A DNA stretch of 64,000 nucleotides from Streptomyces adelaidensis (GTDB taxonomy: Bacteria; Actinomycetota; Actinomycetes; Streptomycetales; Streptomycetaceae): assembly GCF_016598475.1 (NCBI RefSeq), contig NZ_JAEMUX010000007.1:62001-126000 (forward strand), in the 5' to 3' direction. The translations under genes were made by a program, and so were the position numbers. Below, in pieces: positions 8,859 through 16,353 of the stretch; position 1 is the first letter of the stretch; every line of letters starts with the position of its first letter. The notes beneath the pieces are model-generated. The model searched no databases. It saw nothing but the letters and a program-made list of their open reading frames with translations, and was not told the DNA's origin.

Positions 8859-10019
8859 ATGACCGCACTCGCTGCCAGCTGGCTGCCGCTCAGTTCCGGG
8901 GAACGCGCGGTGGCGATCGAGGTGCTCGTGCATGGCCCGCTCTCCCGCACGGACCTCGCCCGGCGCCTCGGCCTGTCCGCGGGCAGCCTCACCCGGCTGA
9001 CCAAACCGCTGATCGAGTCGGGGCTGCTCGTCGAGTCCGCCGAGGGCGCCACGCTCCCCGAGGTCCGCCAGGGCCGCCCCTCGCAGCCGCTGGACATCGT
9101 CGCCGAGTCCCGCTCCTTCATCGGCTTCAAGATCACCGACGACATGGTGTACGGCGTGGTCACCACGCTCAGGAGCGAGATCGTCGCCCGCCACGACCGC
9201 CCGCTCGACACGCACGAGCCGGAGCGGGTCGCCGACCTGCTCGCCGAGATGACCGGCGAACTCGCCCGCGCCCACCCCTCCCTCGCCGGCATCGGCATCG
9301 GCGTCGGCGGGCTCGTCCGACGACGCGCGGTGGTCGGCGAGTCACCCTTCCTGTCGTGGCGCGATGTGCCGCTGGCCGAACTCGTCGAGGAACGCACCGG
9401 GTTGCCGGTGGTCGTGGAGAACGACGTCGCCGCGCTCGTCGAGGCCGAGACCTGGTTCGGCGCCGGACGCGGCCTCGACCGCTTCGTCGTCCTCACCATC
9501 GGCGCCGGCATCGGCTACGGACTCGTCCTCGGCGGAAAACGCGTGCCGTACGCGGAGGAGGACCGGGGATTCGGCCGCCACTGGATCGCGGACCCCAGCG
9601 GCCCGCTCACCCCCGAAGGGGAACGCGGCAGCGCCGTCTCGATGCTGAGCATCCCCGGCATTCGCTACCAGGTCCAGGCGGCGACCGGCCGCGAGGTGAC
9701 GTACGAGGAGATCCTGGCCGGGGCGGCCGAGGGCGATCCGATGTGTGTGCGCGTCATCGGCGAGGCGGGGCGGGCGCTGGGCACGCTGGTCGCCCAGATC
9801 TCCAACTTCGTCATGCCGCGGAAGATCCTGCTCGCCGGGGAGGGCGTCGGGCTGATGGAGGTGGCGGGCGAGGCGGTCGACGAGGCGATCCGGGCCCAGC
9901 GGCATCCGCTGGCCGCGCCCGTCCGTCTGGAGACCAAGGTGTCCGACTTCCACGACTGGGCGCGGGGGGCGGCCGTGCTGGCCATTCAGGTGCTTGTGCT
10001 CGGAACCGCAGAGCCGTAA
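8859..10019 (+). CDS. ROK family transcriptional regulator
   Basis: A 386-residue repressor/activator of the ROK (NagC/Mlc) class. An N-terminal winged HTH (residues 15-60, with RTDLARRLGLSAGSLTRLTKPLI as a clear helix-turn-helix region) precedes a sugar-kinase-like ROK domain with GIGIGVGG (about 145-152) and an ENDV motif near 190. The usual ROK zinc-binding cluster CxCGxxGC is not visible after the GxGxG region, as in many regulatory ROK proteins. The ATG at 8859 is chosen because GGGAG lies ten bases upstream; longer in-frame starts exist. It probably controls the divergent sugar transporter operon in response to the transported sugar. Confidence 0.9.
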   Translation: MTALAASWLPLSSGERAVAIEVLVHGPLSRTDLARRLGLSAGSLTRLTKPLIESGLLVESAEGATLPEVRQGRPSQPLDIVAESRSFIGFKITDDMVYGVVTTLRSEIVARHDRPLDTHEPERVADLLAEMTGELARAHPSLAGIGIGVGGLVRRRAVVGESPFLSWRDVPLAELVEERTGLPVVVENDVAALVEAETWFGAGRGLDRFVVLTIGAGIGYGLVLGGKRVPYAEEDRGFGRHWIADPSGPLTPEGERGSAVSMLSIPGIRYQVQAATGREVTYEEILAGAAEGDPMCVRVIGEAGRALGTLVAQISNFVMPRKILLAGEGVGLMEVAGEAVDEAIRAQRHPLAAPVRLETKVSDFHDWARGAAVLAIQVLVLGTAEP

Positions 10020-10033
10020 ACGGAGAGTGATCA

Positions 10034-10089
10034 GCTTCACGTTCCGTAATGTCTGAAGTGGGACCTTTACTCACATCGGCTTCACGTTC
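10034..10089. repeat. 11-bp direct repeat upstream of a small ORF
   Basis: GCTTCACGTTC occurs at 10034-10044 and again at 10079-10089, exactly 45 bases apart start to start, in the gap between the ROK gene and the small ORF at 10098. The spacing is compatible with two regulator half-sites on nearly the same helix face, but the function is unknown. Confidence 0.5.
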
Positions 10090-10097
10090 GAGGGCAT

Positions 10098-10280
10098 ATG
10101 GTTTACACCATGTCCACCACTCCTGATGTCGTCCTGGAAAGATCGGAAACACCGGCGCGAACGGCCGCCGAGGTCAACGACGAGATCCGGGCGCTCTGGT
10201 TCCGGAGCGGCGGGATCCTGAACACGGAGCAGCGGAGCGAGTACGAGCGACTCGTTCTCGAATGGGCCGCAGCCGAGTAG
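10098..10280 (+). CDS. Small conserved-type hypothetical protein (60 aa)
   Basis: A 60-residue acidic, probably soluble protein ending in an amphipathic helix rich in E, R and L (EYERLVLEWAA). It shows strong third-position G/C and no membrane segment or known motif. Two starts are possible: ATG at 10098, with GAGGG only three bases upstream, and ATG at 10110, with no good ribosome-binding site. I give the longer form. The 11-bp direct repeats and an AT-richer stretch lie just upstream and probably contain its promoter. The function is not recognised. Confidence 0.6.
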   Translation: MVYTMSTTPDVVLERSETPARTAAEVNDEIRALWFRSGGILNTEQRSEYERLVLEWAAAE

Positions 10281-10300
10281 TTCCCGGGCCGCGGCCCATT
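10261..10300. terminator. Hairpin between convergent small ORF and protease gene
   Basis: The 10-bp arms AATGGGCCGC (10261-10270) and GCGGCCCATT (10291-10300) are perfectly complementary, with the small ORF's stop codon inside the loop. The site lies between two convergent genes, so it could terminate both. The loop is long (20 bases), which lowers confidence. Confidence 0.55.
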
Positions 10301-10307
10301 CGGGCGC

Positions 10308-11675
10308 TCAGCCCCAACTCTGCGAATACTGGCGGCGATACCTCTGCCGGTCCTGTTCCGTACGGATGAAGCGGGTCGCCGCCAGGGCGACCATGCTGCC
10401 GGCGATGACCAGGAGGCCCGGGCCCACATTGCGGGGGTCGGCGAGGCGGTCGAGGAGATCGGAGGCGGCGCCGATGGACTCCACGGGTTCCACGGAGCCC
10501 GGCTCGGCGGCGCCGGGAGCGGCGGCACCCTGGGCGTCGTCGTCGGCGGAGCCGTCGGCCGCGGCGGGGGCCTGGGGCAGGCCGGCCATCTCCACGCCGA
10601 GGTCGTCCAGGGCGTCGGAGAGCGGCTGGAAGAAGGTCGTACCGCCCTGATCGCAGTCGCCGTTGCCGCCCGAGGTCACCCCGAGCGCCACCCCCTCCGA
10701 GAAGAGCGGGCCGCCGCTGTCGCCCGGTTCGGCGCAGACCGTGGTCTCGATGAGCCCGCTGACCGTGCCCTCCGGATAGTTGACCGTGGCGTCGAGGCCG
10801 GTCACCTCACCGTTGCGGAAGCCGCTGGTGCTGCCGCTGCGGAAGACCCGCTGGCCCACCGCCGCGTCACCGACCGAGGTGATGCGCACCCCCCGGCCGT
10901 CACCGACCGAGACGACATTGGTCGAGTTGCTCGGCGCGTCCTGGAGGTACTGCACGAGCGAGAAGTCACCGCCGGGGAAGTTGGACTCGGTCGTCCGGCC
11001 GATCTCCTGCCGGCCCTGGTTGTCCGCGAACCAGACGGAGCCGGCGGGACCGCAGTGCCCGGCGGTGAGCATGAAATCGTTCTCGCCGTCGGTCACGTTG
11101 AAGCCGATCGAACAGCGCCCGCCGCTGCCGAAGATCGGCTGGGCCCCGTTGAGCCGCATCGTGTACGCGCCCTCGGTGCGCTCCATCCGCACGGACCCGC
11201 CGATCTCCTCGGCGAGATCCGTGAGACTTGCCCAGTCGTCGGCGGAGACCGTGTTGTCGGCCCGCACCACGACCTCGTTGGAGGCGGGGTCGACGGCCCA
11301 GGAGGTGCCCGACACCCGGGGCGCGGAACGCAGCGCCGCCGTGGCGGACTTGAGGTCCTTCGCGCTGTACTCGACCATCTTGGGCCGCGCACCCGCCTGC
11401 TTGACCTCAGCCGCCGCCTTCTCGTCGGTGACCGCGACTACCGGGCTGCCGTCGTCGGCGATCCAGGTGCCCGCCGTACGCGAGGCGCCCAGCTCGCTCA
11501 CCAGACCGTTGCCGGCGCCGGACGCCGCCAGCACCGAACTCCGGATGGCGGGCGGCGAGGTGGTGGGTTCGGTCGCCATCGCCGCCTGCGTGACCATCAG
11601 GGCTCCGCAGAGCAGTCCCCCGACGGCCGTCAGCCGTGCCACCCGCTTCACGACTCGTCGTCGTGCGTGCCTCAT
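10308..11675 (-). CDS. Streptogrisin/alpha-lytic-type serine protease with C-terminal membrane anchor
   Basis: A 455-residue exported pre-pro-protease of chymotrypsin family S1E. A signal peptide (residues 1-34) is followed by a pro-region (about 40-170) of the alpha-lytic type. The mature domain begins near 178 and has catalytic His207 (TAGHC), Asp237 (GGDFS) and Ser320 (GDSGGP), plus a Cys188-Cys208 pair. Unlike secreted streptogrisins it carries an Ala/Glu/Pro-rich linker (about 370-415) and one transmembrane helix (about 420-438) followed by a basic tail. It is therefore probably displayed on the outer face of the membrane. GGGAG precedes the ATG. Confidence 0.92.
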   Translation of the reverse strand: MRHARRRVVKRVARLTAVGGLLCGALMVTQAAMATEPTTSPPAIRSSVLAASGAGNGLVSELGASRTAGTWIADDGSPVVAVTDEKAAAEVKQAGARPKMVEYSAKDLKSATAALRSAPRVSGTSWAVDPASNEVVVRADNTVSADDWASLTDLAEEIGGSVRMERTEGAYTMRLNGAQPIFGSGGRCSIGFNVTDGENDFMLTAGHCGPAGSVWFADNQGRQEIGRTTESNFPGGDFSLVQYLQDAPSNSTNVVSVGDGRGVRITSVGDAAVGQRVFRSGSTSGFRNGEVTGLDATVNYPEGTVSGLIETTVCAEPGDSGGPLFSEGVALGVTSGGNGDCDQGGTTFFQPLSDALDDLGVEMAGLPQAPAAADGSADDDAQGAAAPGAAEPGSVEPVESIGAASDLLDRLADPRNVGPGLLVIAGSMVALAATRFIRTEQDRQRYRRQYSQSWG

Positions 11676-11773
11676 CGCCTGGCTCCCGAACCCCGTCCGA
11701 CACGGCGTCAACACCGTGAGGGCGTCCGGTCCTTGAGCGCCCTCCTTCCATACGTGCGCCGACCGGCGCGTGT

Positions 11774-12295
11774 TCACCAATCCGCGTCGACGTATCCCAA
11801 CGTCCGGTTCATGGCGATCGCGCTCTCGTTGGCCGGATGGTGGACGGTACGGACCGTGCTCACGCCGCAGATCCCGGCGAACCCGATGCCGAAGGTCTTC
11901 ATGGCCACCGAGATGCCCCGGCCCCGGTGACAGACCCGCACCCCGGTCATCTCGTTGAACACGAACCCGGAGCCCCGCCGGTCCGAGGTCGCCGCCATCC
12001 CGATCCACCGGTCGCCGTCCAGGGCCAGCACCACGCCGCGCGGATCGTAGGCGGGCACCTCGATGCGGAGCCGGTGGTACTCGTCGTAGGTGTGGAACTC
12101 GCCGCGCTCCGGGATGTCCGCCGAGCACTCCTTGTTGAGTTCATACAACGCCCGGCGGTGCTCCGGGGTGTCGCCGAGCTCGGAGAGAGTCGTCAGCCGG
12201 ATGCCCGAGGTCCGGCACTTGTCGACATACGGCTGGAAACGTGCCAGGTCGAAGTCGGTGACGTCCAACTGGAGCCTGACCAGGTCGACCGCCAT
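11774..12295 (-). CDS. GNAT family N-acetyltransferase
   Basis: A 173-residue acetyltransferase-fold protein. The acetyl-CoA-binding region reads VCHRGRGISVAMK (near residue 122), a variant of the Q/RxxGxG/A motif A. A conserved NESAIAMNRTLGY segment at the C terminus (motif B) follows. The substrate is unknown; this arrangement resembles mycothiol- or aminoglycoside-type GNATs only at fold level. Its ATG overlaps the stop of the upstream DUF574 methyltransferase by one base, so the two are translationally coupled on the minus strand. Confidence 0.85.
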   Translation of the reverse strand: MAVDLVRLQLDVTDFDLARFQPYVDKCRTSGIRLTTLSELGDTPEHRRALYELNKECSADIPERGEFHTYDEYHRLRIEVPAYDPRGVVLALDGDRWIGMAATSDRRGSGFVFNEMTGVRVCHRGRGISVAMKTFGIGFAGICGVSTVRTVHHPANESAIAMNRTLGYVDADW

Positions 12296-13134
12296 CAGCG
12301 CTTGCCTCCCACTCCGCAGTACATGGCCACTTCCGCCGGTTCCTCGGAAGAGGGATCGCCGGTGACCTCCGGCCGCCAGCGCGTGCACGAGACGACGCCC
12401 GGATCGAGGAGGTCGAGCCCGTCGAGGAAGCGGGCGATCGCCTCAGGGGTGCGCTGGGTCAGCGCCGGGATGCCGTGCGCGTTCCACCAGGCGGCCGCGA
12501 CATCCACGTCGGGCCACGCCGGGCTGGTGATGGTGTGCGAGAGCACCAGATGACTGCCACTGGGCAGGGCGTCCATCAGGTGGCGCACGATGCCGTACGG
12601 GTCCTCGTCCTCGCGGATGAAGGCCAGCACGTCGAGCAGCATCAGCGCGACCGGCTGGGTCAGGTCCAGGGTTCGCGCGGCGTGTTCGAGGATCGCGTCG
12701 ACGTTGCGCAGGTCCTCGTCGACGTGGTCCGTACGGCCCTCGGGCGTGCTCGTCAGCAGGGCGCGGGCGTGCACCAGGACCAGCGGGTCGTTGTCTACGT
12801 AGACGATCCGGGCGTCCGGGGCGATGCGCTGGGCGACCTCGTGGGTGTTCTCCGCGGTCGGCAGCCCGGCGCCGATGTCCAGGAACTGCCGGATCCCCAC
12901 GTCGGCGGCCAGATGACGGACGGCCCGCCCCAGGAACTGCCGGTCCGCGAGGGCGTAGTCACGGATGCTCGGATGCAGTCGGCGTATCTCGTCCCCGGCC
13001 TTCCGGTCCACCTCGTAGTAGTCCCCGCCGCCGAGCCAGTAGTTCCAGATCCGCGCCGCGCGCGGCCGAGTGGTGACGATGCGGCTGTTCAGCGACGAGG
13101 AGGGGAAGTCCGCGGCTGCCGGATTGTCCGTCAC
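12295..13134 (-). CDS. SAM-dependent methyltransferase, DUF574 family
   Basis: A 279-residue protein of the Streptomyces-expanded DUF574 (Methyltransf_19) group. The N-terminal RAARIWNYWLGGGDYYEVDR block is the family hallmark. The SAM-binding region includes FLDIGAGLP (about residue 84) and IVYVDNDPLVL with the acidic residue that contacts the ribose hydroxyls. Targets of this family are generally unknown, and many copies sit next to regulators. It starts with GTG and is coupled to the downstream GNAT gene by a one-base overlap. Confidence 0.9.
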   Translation of the reverse strand: MTDNPAAADFPSSSLNSRIVTTRPRAARIWNYWLGGGDYYEVDRKAGDEIRRLHPSIRDYALADRQFLGRAVRHLAADVGIRQFLDIGAGLPTAENTHEVAQRIAPDARIVYVDNDPLVLVHARALLTSTPEGRTDHVDEDLRNVDAILEHAARTLDLTQPVALMLLDVLAFIREDEDPYGIVRHLMDALPSGSHLVLSHTITSPAWPDVDVAAAWWNAHGIPALTQRTPEAIARFLDGLDLLDPGVVSCTRWRPEVTGDPSSEEPAEVAMYCGVGGKR

Positions 13135-13224
13135 GGCGTCAACTCCTGGATCGTCTGTGAAGGTGCTTCATCCAACGGGCAATGTAGACCCGGCCGTTGC
13201 CCTTTGCCGAGACTTCCGCGATCT

Positions 13225-14229
13225 TCACAGGGGCCGGATGCGGCGGGCTTTCGGGCCGAGCGCCGCCCAGCTGCTTTCGTCGCCCCAGACGGACGAGACA
13301 CCGACGTACGGCCGCAGCAGCTCCGTCAGTTCGGCGTCGCCCTGACCATTGAGTTCGTCGGACGCGATCTTGCGCGCCGTACCCGCGAGGAAGTCGGCGA
13401 GCAGCACCCGTGGGTCCTCGCGCGCCACGACCAGCCGGAGGCCGGCCAGCTGGGCCCGCTCCTCGATCCAGGCGATCCGCTCGTCGGTCAGCAGATTCTG
13501 CCGGTCGTGCACCAGCGCCACCGGCAGCCCCTCGCGGCGCCAGTGCGCGGCGGTGTGGACGATGGCGGGCATCAGCGGATTGAGCACGGGGAACAGCTCG
13601 GGGCTCTCGGCGATCCGCGCCCGGTAGGAGTCGGCGCGGGAGCGGGCCCGCGCGAGCAGCTCCAGGATCTCGCCCACCGGCTCCGGGGAGGGCATGAGAA
13701 GCAGCGCGTCCACCGCATGGAAGAACGGGTCGACGGGGGACTCGACGGCCTCGGGGCTCCGCCGGGTGCGCAGCAGATTGTTGGCGGACTCCAGGAACTC
13801 CCGCCACCGCTCGCTCCCGAAGGAGCGCGGCCCCTCCCGGTGCAGGGTGCGGGCGGTGTCCGGGCCCCGGTCGGTGAGGAGGGCCACGACACGGTCCACG
13901 ACGAAGAACGGCTTCTCCGTGAGGTGCACATGGGCATGACCGTGGATCGGTCCGTCGGCCCCGAGCAGCCAGGCCAGCACCGCTCGGTGCTTCTCGCGCA
14001 GGAGGATGTTGGCCTTGTACTCCTCCGCCGGGGAGCGGATGCGGTTCCGTATCTCCTGCAGATGGGCGGAGGCGACCTCCACCGGCATCCGGACGCTGCC
14101 GTGCGCGGACACATCGGTGTTCCCGGTGGTGAGGTTCTCGCCGTCCGCCCCCGACTCGTCGCAGGCCACCTCCATGACCCGGCTGCCCCCGACCGCCCCC
14201 GCCGGATCCGTACGACTCCAGGTCACCAC
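13225..14229 (-). CDS. Hypothetical protein with N-terminal CDESG motif (DUF3800-like)
   Basis: A 334-residue soluble protein. The segment MEVACDESGADGENL near residues 19-33 resembles the DESG motif of DUF3800 proteins, which are distantly RNase H-like and often occur in defence or mobile contexts. A later DRQNLLTDER segment (about 255) fits the D-x-x-x-L-T pattern of that family. The rest is helical without recognisable domains. The GTG start at 14229 has AGGGGG five bases upstream. The minus-strand methyltransferase-GNAT pair begins about 90 bases downstream. The family assignment rests on short motifs only. Confidence 0.6.
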   Translation of the reverse strand: MVTWSRTDPAGAVGGSRVMEVACDESGADGENLTTGNTDVSAHGSVRMPVEVASAHLQEIRNRIRSPAEEYKANILLREKHRAVLAWLLGADGPIHGHAHVHLTEKPFFVVDRVVALLTDRGPDTARTLHREGPRSFGSERWREFLESANNLLRTRRSPEAVESPVDPFFHAVDALLLMPSPEPVGEILELLARARSRADSYRARIAESPELFPVLNPLMPAIVHTAAHWRREGLPVALVHDRQNLLTDERIAWIEERAQLAGLRLVVAREDPRVLLADFLAGTARKIASDELNGQGDAELTELLRPYVGVSSVWGDESSWAALGPKARRIRPL

Positions 14230-14418
14230 GCTGCCCCCTGCCTCGATGTCCCGTGACCATCATCGCGCACGGGGCCGGTGGCGACGGAATGATCGTCGAG
14301 GCCTCTCTACCAATCAGTAACTTTCATGTGGTCTTCCGGCCACTAATGGGCATGACCATGACGAGCGCGGCGAAGGTTCGATCGACTCTCGCCGCTTTGA
14401 CATGAGAAGAGGACGAAC

Positions 14419-15054
14419 ATGACAGCAAGCGGTATGGGACGCCGCATCACCACGGTCGCCGCGGTGGCCGTTCTGGGCCTGGGTGCTTCGATGACCGCCG
14501 CGGTGCCGGCGGCCGCTGCGCCGAGAGCCGCCGCGGTCGGCGCCGCGACGGCCGCCGAGGTGGACTACGCGACCTGGCAGGCGGACGTGAAGACCGTCAT
14601 CGACACGGCCACTCCGTACATACAGCAGCGCACCGCGAACGCCTCCGGGCAGAAGCTCGCCATCGTCTTCGACATCGACAACACCACGCTGGAGTCGCAC
14701 TACGCCCCCTGGTACCAGCTGCCCACACCGGCGATGAAGTCGTCCCTGGCGCTGGCCAAGTACGCCAAGTCCCGCGGGGTCGCCGTCTTCTTCGTCACCG
14801 CCCGCCCGGGCATCATCGAGAGCGTCACCGAGTGGAACCTGGAGACCGTCGGCTACCCCGTCGACGGCCTCTACGTCCGTGACCTGCCCGACCTGTTCGC
14901 CGAGGTCTCCGCCTACAAGACCGCGTCGCGCGCAGACATCGAGTCGGACGGCTACACGATCGTCGCCAACGTCGGCAACAACACCACCGACCTCGTCGGC
15001 GGCCACGCCGAGCGCGCCTTCAAGCTGCCGGACTACGACGGCCTGCTCGACTGA
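14419..15054 (+). CDS. Secreted HAD-superfamily acid phosphatase
   Basis: A 211-residue exported phosphatase of the class B/plant acid phosphatase branch of the HAD family. The signal peptide has a hydrophobic core (residues 11-28) and AAAA cleavage region near 34. HAD motif I is FDIDNTT with nucleophile Asp85 and acid/base Asp87. Motif II is FVTAR with Thr127, motif III is Lys167 (AYKTAS), and motif IV is GNNTTD near 186-191, where acidic residues are reduced to a single Asp. It should release phosphate from organic phosphomonoesters outside the cell. The gene stands alone with an AT-richer promoter gap upstream. Confidence 0.9.
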   Translation: MTASGMGRRITTVAAVAVLGLGASMTAAVPAAAAPRAAAVGAATAAEVDYATWQADVKTVIDTATPYIQQRTANASGQKLAIVFDIDNTTLESHYAPWYQLPTPAMKSSLALAKYAKSRGVAVFFVTARPGIIESVTEWNLETVGYPVDGLYVRDLPDLFAEVSAYKTASRADIESDGYTIVANVGNNTTDLVGGHAERAFKLPDYDGLLD

Positions 15055-15057
15055 CGC

Positions 15058-15114
15058 CGTTTCGCCGTTTCGCCCGCTTCACCGCTTCACCGCTTCGTCG
15101 TTTCGTCGTTTCAG
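15058..15114. repeat. 8-bp tandem array (CGYTTCRY, seven copies)
   Basis: Seven consecutive copies of an 8-base unit run from 15058 to 15114: CGTTTCGC twice, one extra C, CGCTTCAC twice, CGCTTCGT, CGTTTCGT and CGTTTCAG. The array begins three bases after the HAD phosphatase stop codon and ends just before a terminator hairpin. It is non-coding. The function is unknown and slippage is a likely origin. Confidence 0.85.
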
Positions 15115-15117
15115 GAG

Positions 15118-15149
15118 GTACGGCCGCCGGCTCGCGTCGGCGGCCGTAC
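15118..15149. terminator. 12-bp perfect hairpin after the HAD phosphatase gene
   Basis: Arms GTACGGCCGCCG (15118-15129) and CGGCGGCCGTAC (15138-15149) pair perfectly around an 8-base loop. It lies between the phosphatase stop and the PPOX start (ATG 15165), so it probably terminates the phosphatase transcript. The 15 bases left before the next ATG mean it may also affect that gene's leader. Confidence 0.75.
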
Positions 15150-15164
15150 ACCTAGACTCCCGCC

Positions 15165-15554
15165 ATGGCCGACGACACCTCGCTCGACGCGCTCGGCGCG
15201 GGCAAGTACCTGCTGATCACCACTTACCGCAAGAACGGCACCGCCGTCCCGACACCGGTCTGGGTGGTGCGGGACAGGGACGCGCTCGGCATCTGGACGG
15301 TCACGGACTCCTGGAAGGTCAAGCGCATCCGCAATCGCGCCGATGTCCTCGTCGGCCCCTGCGACCTGCGCGGCAACCCCACCGGCGACTCCGTCCCCGC
15401 CCGCGCCGAGATACTCGACGCGGCCGGCTCCGCCGCCTACCGCCGTCTCATCGCCCGCAAGTACGGCCCCATCGGCCGACTCACCCTCTTCGGCAGCCGC
15501 CTGCGCCGGGGCGCCGACGGGACCATCGGCATCCGGGTCACGCTCACGACATGA
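15165..15554 (+). CDS. PPOX-class (F420- or FMN-dependent) oxidoreductase
   Basis: A 129-residue split-beta-barrel flavin/deazaflavin-binding protein of the pyridoxamine 5'-phosphate oxidase-like family. The pattern KYLLITTYRKNGTAVPTPVWVV near the N terminus and SWKVKRIRNRADVLVGPCDLRG in the middle are typical of actinobacterial 'PPOX class F420-dependent' enzymes. It is cytoplasmic with no signal peptide. The substrate is unknown. The gene stands alone between the phosphatase terminator and the convergent response regulator. F420 use is an inference from the family. Confidence 0.85.
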   Translation: MADDTSLDALGAGKYLLITTYRKNGTAVPTPVWVVRDRDALGIWTVTDSWKVKRIRNRADVLVGPCDLRGNPTGDSVPARAEILDAAGSAAYRRLIARKYGPIGRLTLFGSRLRRGADGTIGIRVTLTT

Positions 15555-15600
15555 GGCAACCGACGTGAGGTGAGGCGATCCGAGGTGGGGTGACGCGAGG

Positions 15601-16284
15601 TCACGTCCCGTCGCCCGCGTGCCCCGTGCGCCAGGCCCACGCCGCGATCTCCACCCGGTTCCGGGCGGCGAGCTTGAGCTGGATGCTGCCGAGGTGGGTC
15701 TTCACCGTGGAGAGGGAGACGAACATCGACGCGGCGATCTCGGCGTTCGTGTGTCCGAGGGCGACCAGCCGCACCACGTCGAGTTCCCGGTCGGTCAGCG
15801 GCTCCTGCGGACGCGGTGCCCCGGGCACGGCGGCGTTGTCCGGCTCGGCCGTGACGTGCTTCAGCAGCCGGACCGTCACCGACGGTGACACCAGCGAGTC
15901 GCCGACCGCGGCCGCCCGTACGGCCTCGGCCAGCAGGGTCGGCCCGGAGTCCTTGAGCAGGAACCCGCAGGCGCCGCCGCGCAGCGCCCCGTACACGTAC
16001 TCGTCGAGGTCGAACGTGGTCACCACGACCACCCGCAGCGGGTCGGCGACGCCCGGTCCTGCCAGCAGCCGGGTGGCCTCCAGGCCGTCCAGCTTCGGCA
16101 TCCGGATGTCCAGCAGACACACATCGGGCCGCACCTCGCGGGCCAGCCGCACGGCCGTCTCCCCGTCGGCGGCCTCGGCGACCACCGTGATGTCCGGCTG
16201 CGCGTCGAGGAAGAAACGGAAGCCGGTGCGGACCATGTCCTGGTCGTCGGCGATCAGGACCCGGATCGGGCTGCGGTCGGTCAT
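15601..16284 (-). CDS. NarL/LuxR-type response regulator
   Basis: A 227-residue two-component regulator. The receiver domain (1-120) has acidic pair Asp13-Asp14, phospho-acceptor Asp59 in LLDIRMP, and the conserved lysine in FLLKDSG near 112. The C-terminal LuxR-type HTH covers about 160-220 (LTDRELDVV, GHTNAEIA, STVKTHL). It belongs to the minus-strand group with an FtsX-type permease and an ABC ATPase. The only histidine kinase in this cluster, on the other strand at 19.8 kb, is disrupted, so the cognate sensor may be lost or located elsewhere. Confidence 0.93.
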   Translation of the reverse strand: MTDRSPIRVLIADDQDMVRTGFRFFLDAQPDITVVAEAADGETAVRLAREVRPDVCLLDIRMPKLDGLEATRLLAGPGVADPLRVVVVTTFDLDEYVYGALRGGACGFLLKDSGPTLLAEAVRAAAVGDSLVSPSVTVRLLKHVTAEPDNAAVPGAPRPQEPLTDRELDVVRLVALGHTNAEIAASMFVSLSTVKTHLGSIQLKLAARNRVEIAAWAWRTGHAGDGT

Positions 16285-16353
16285 GGGCGCATCATGCCTG
16301 ACGGAGAGGACGGACGAGACGAGGGGAGTCCGGGGCGGACCGGGTCGGGCGGG

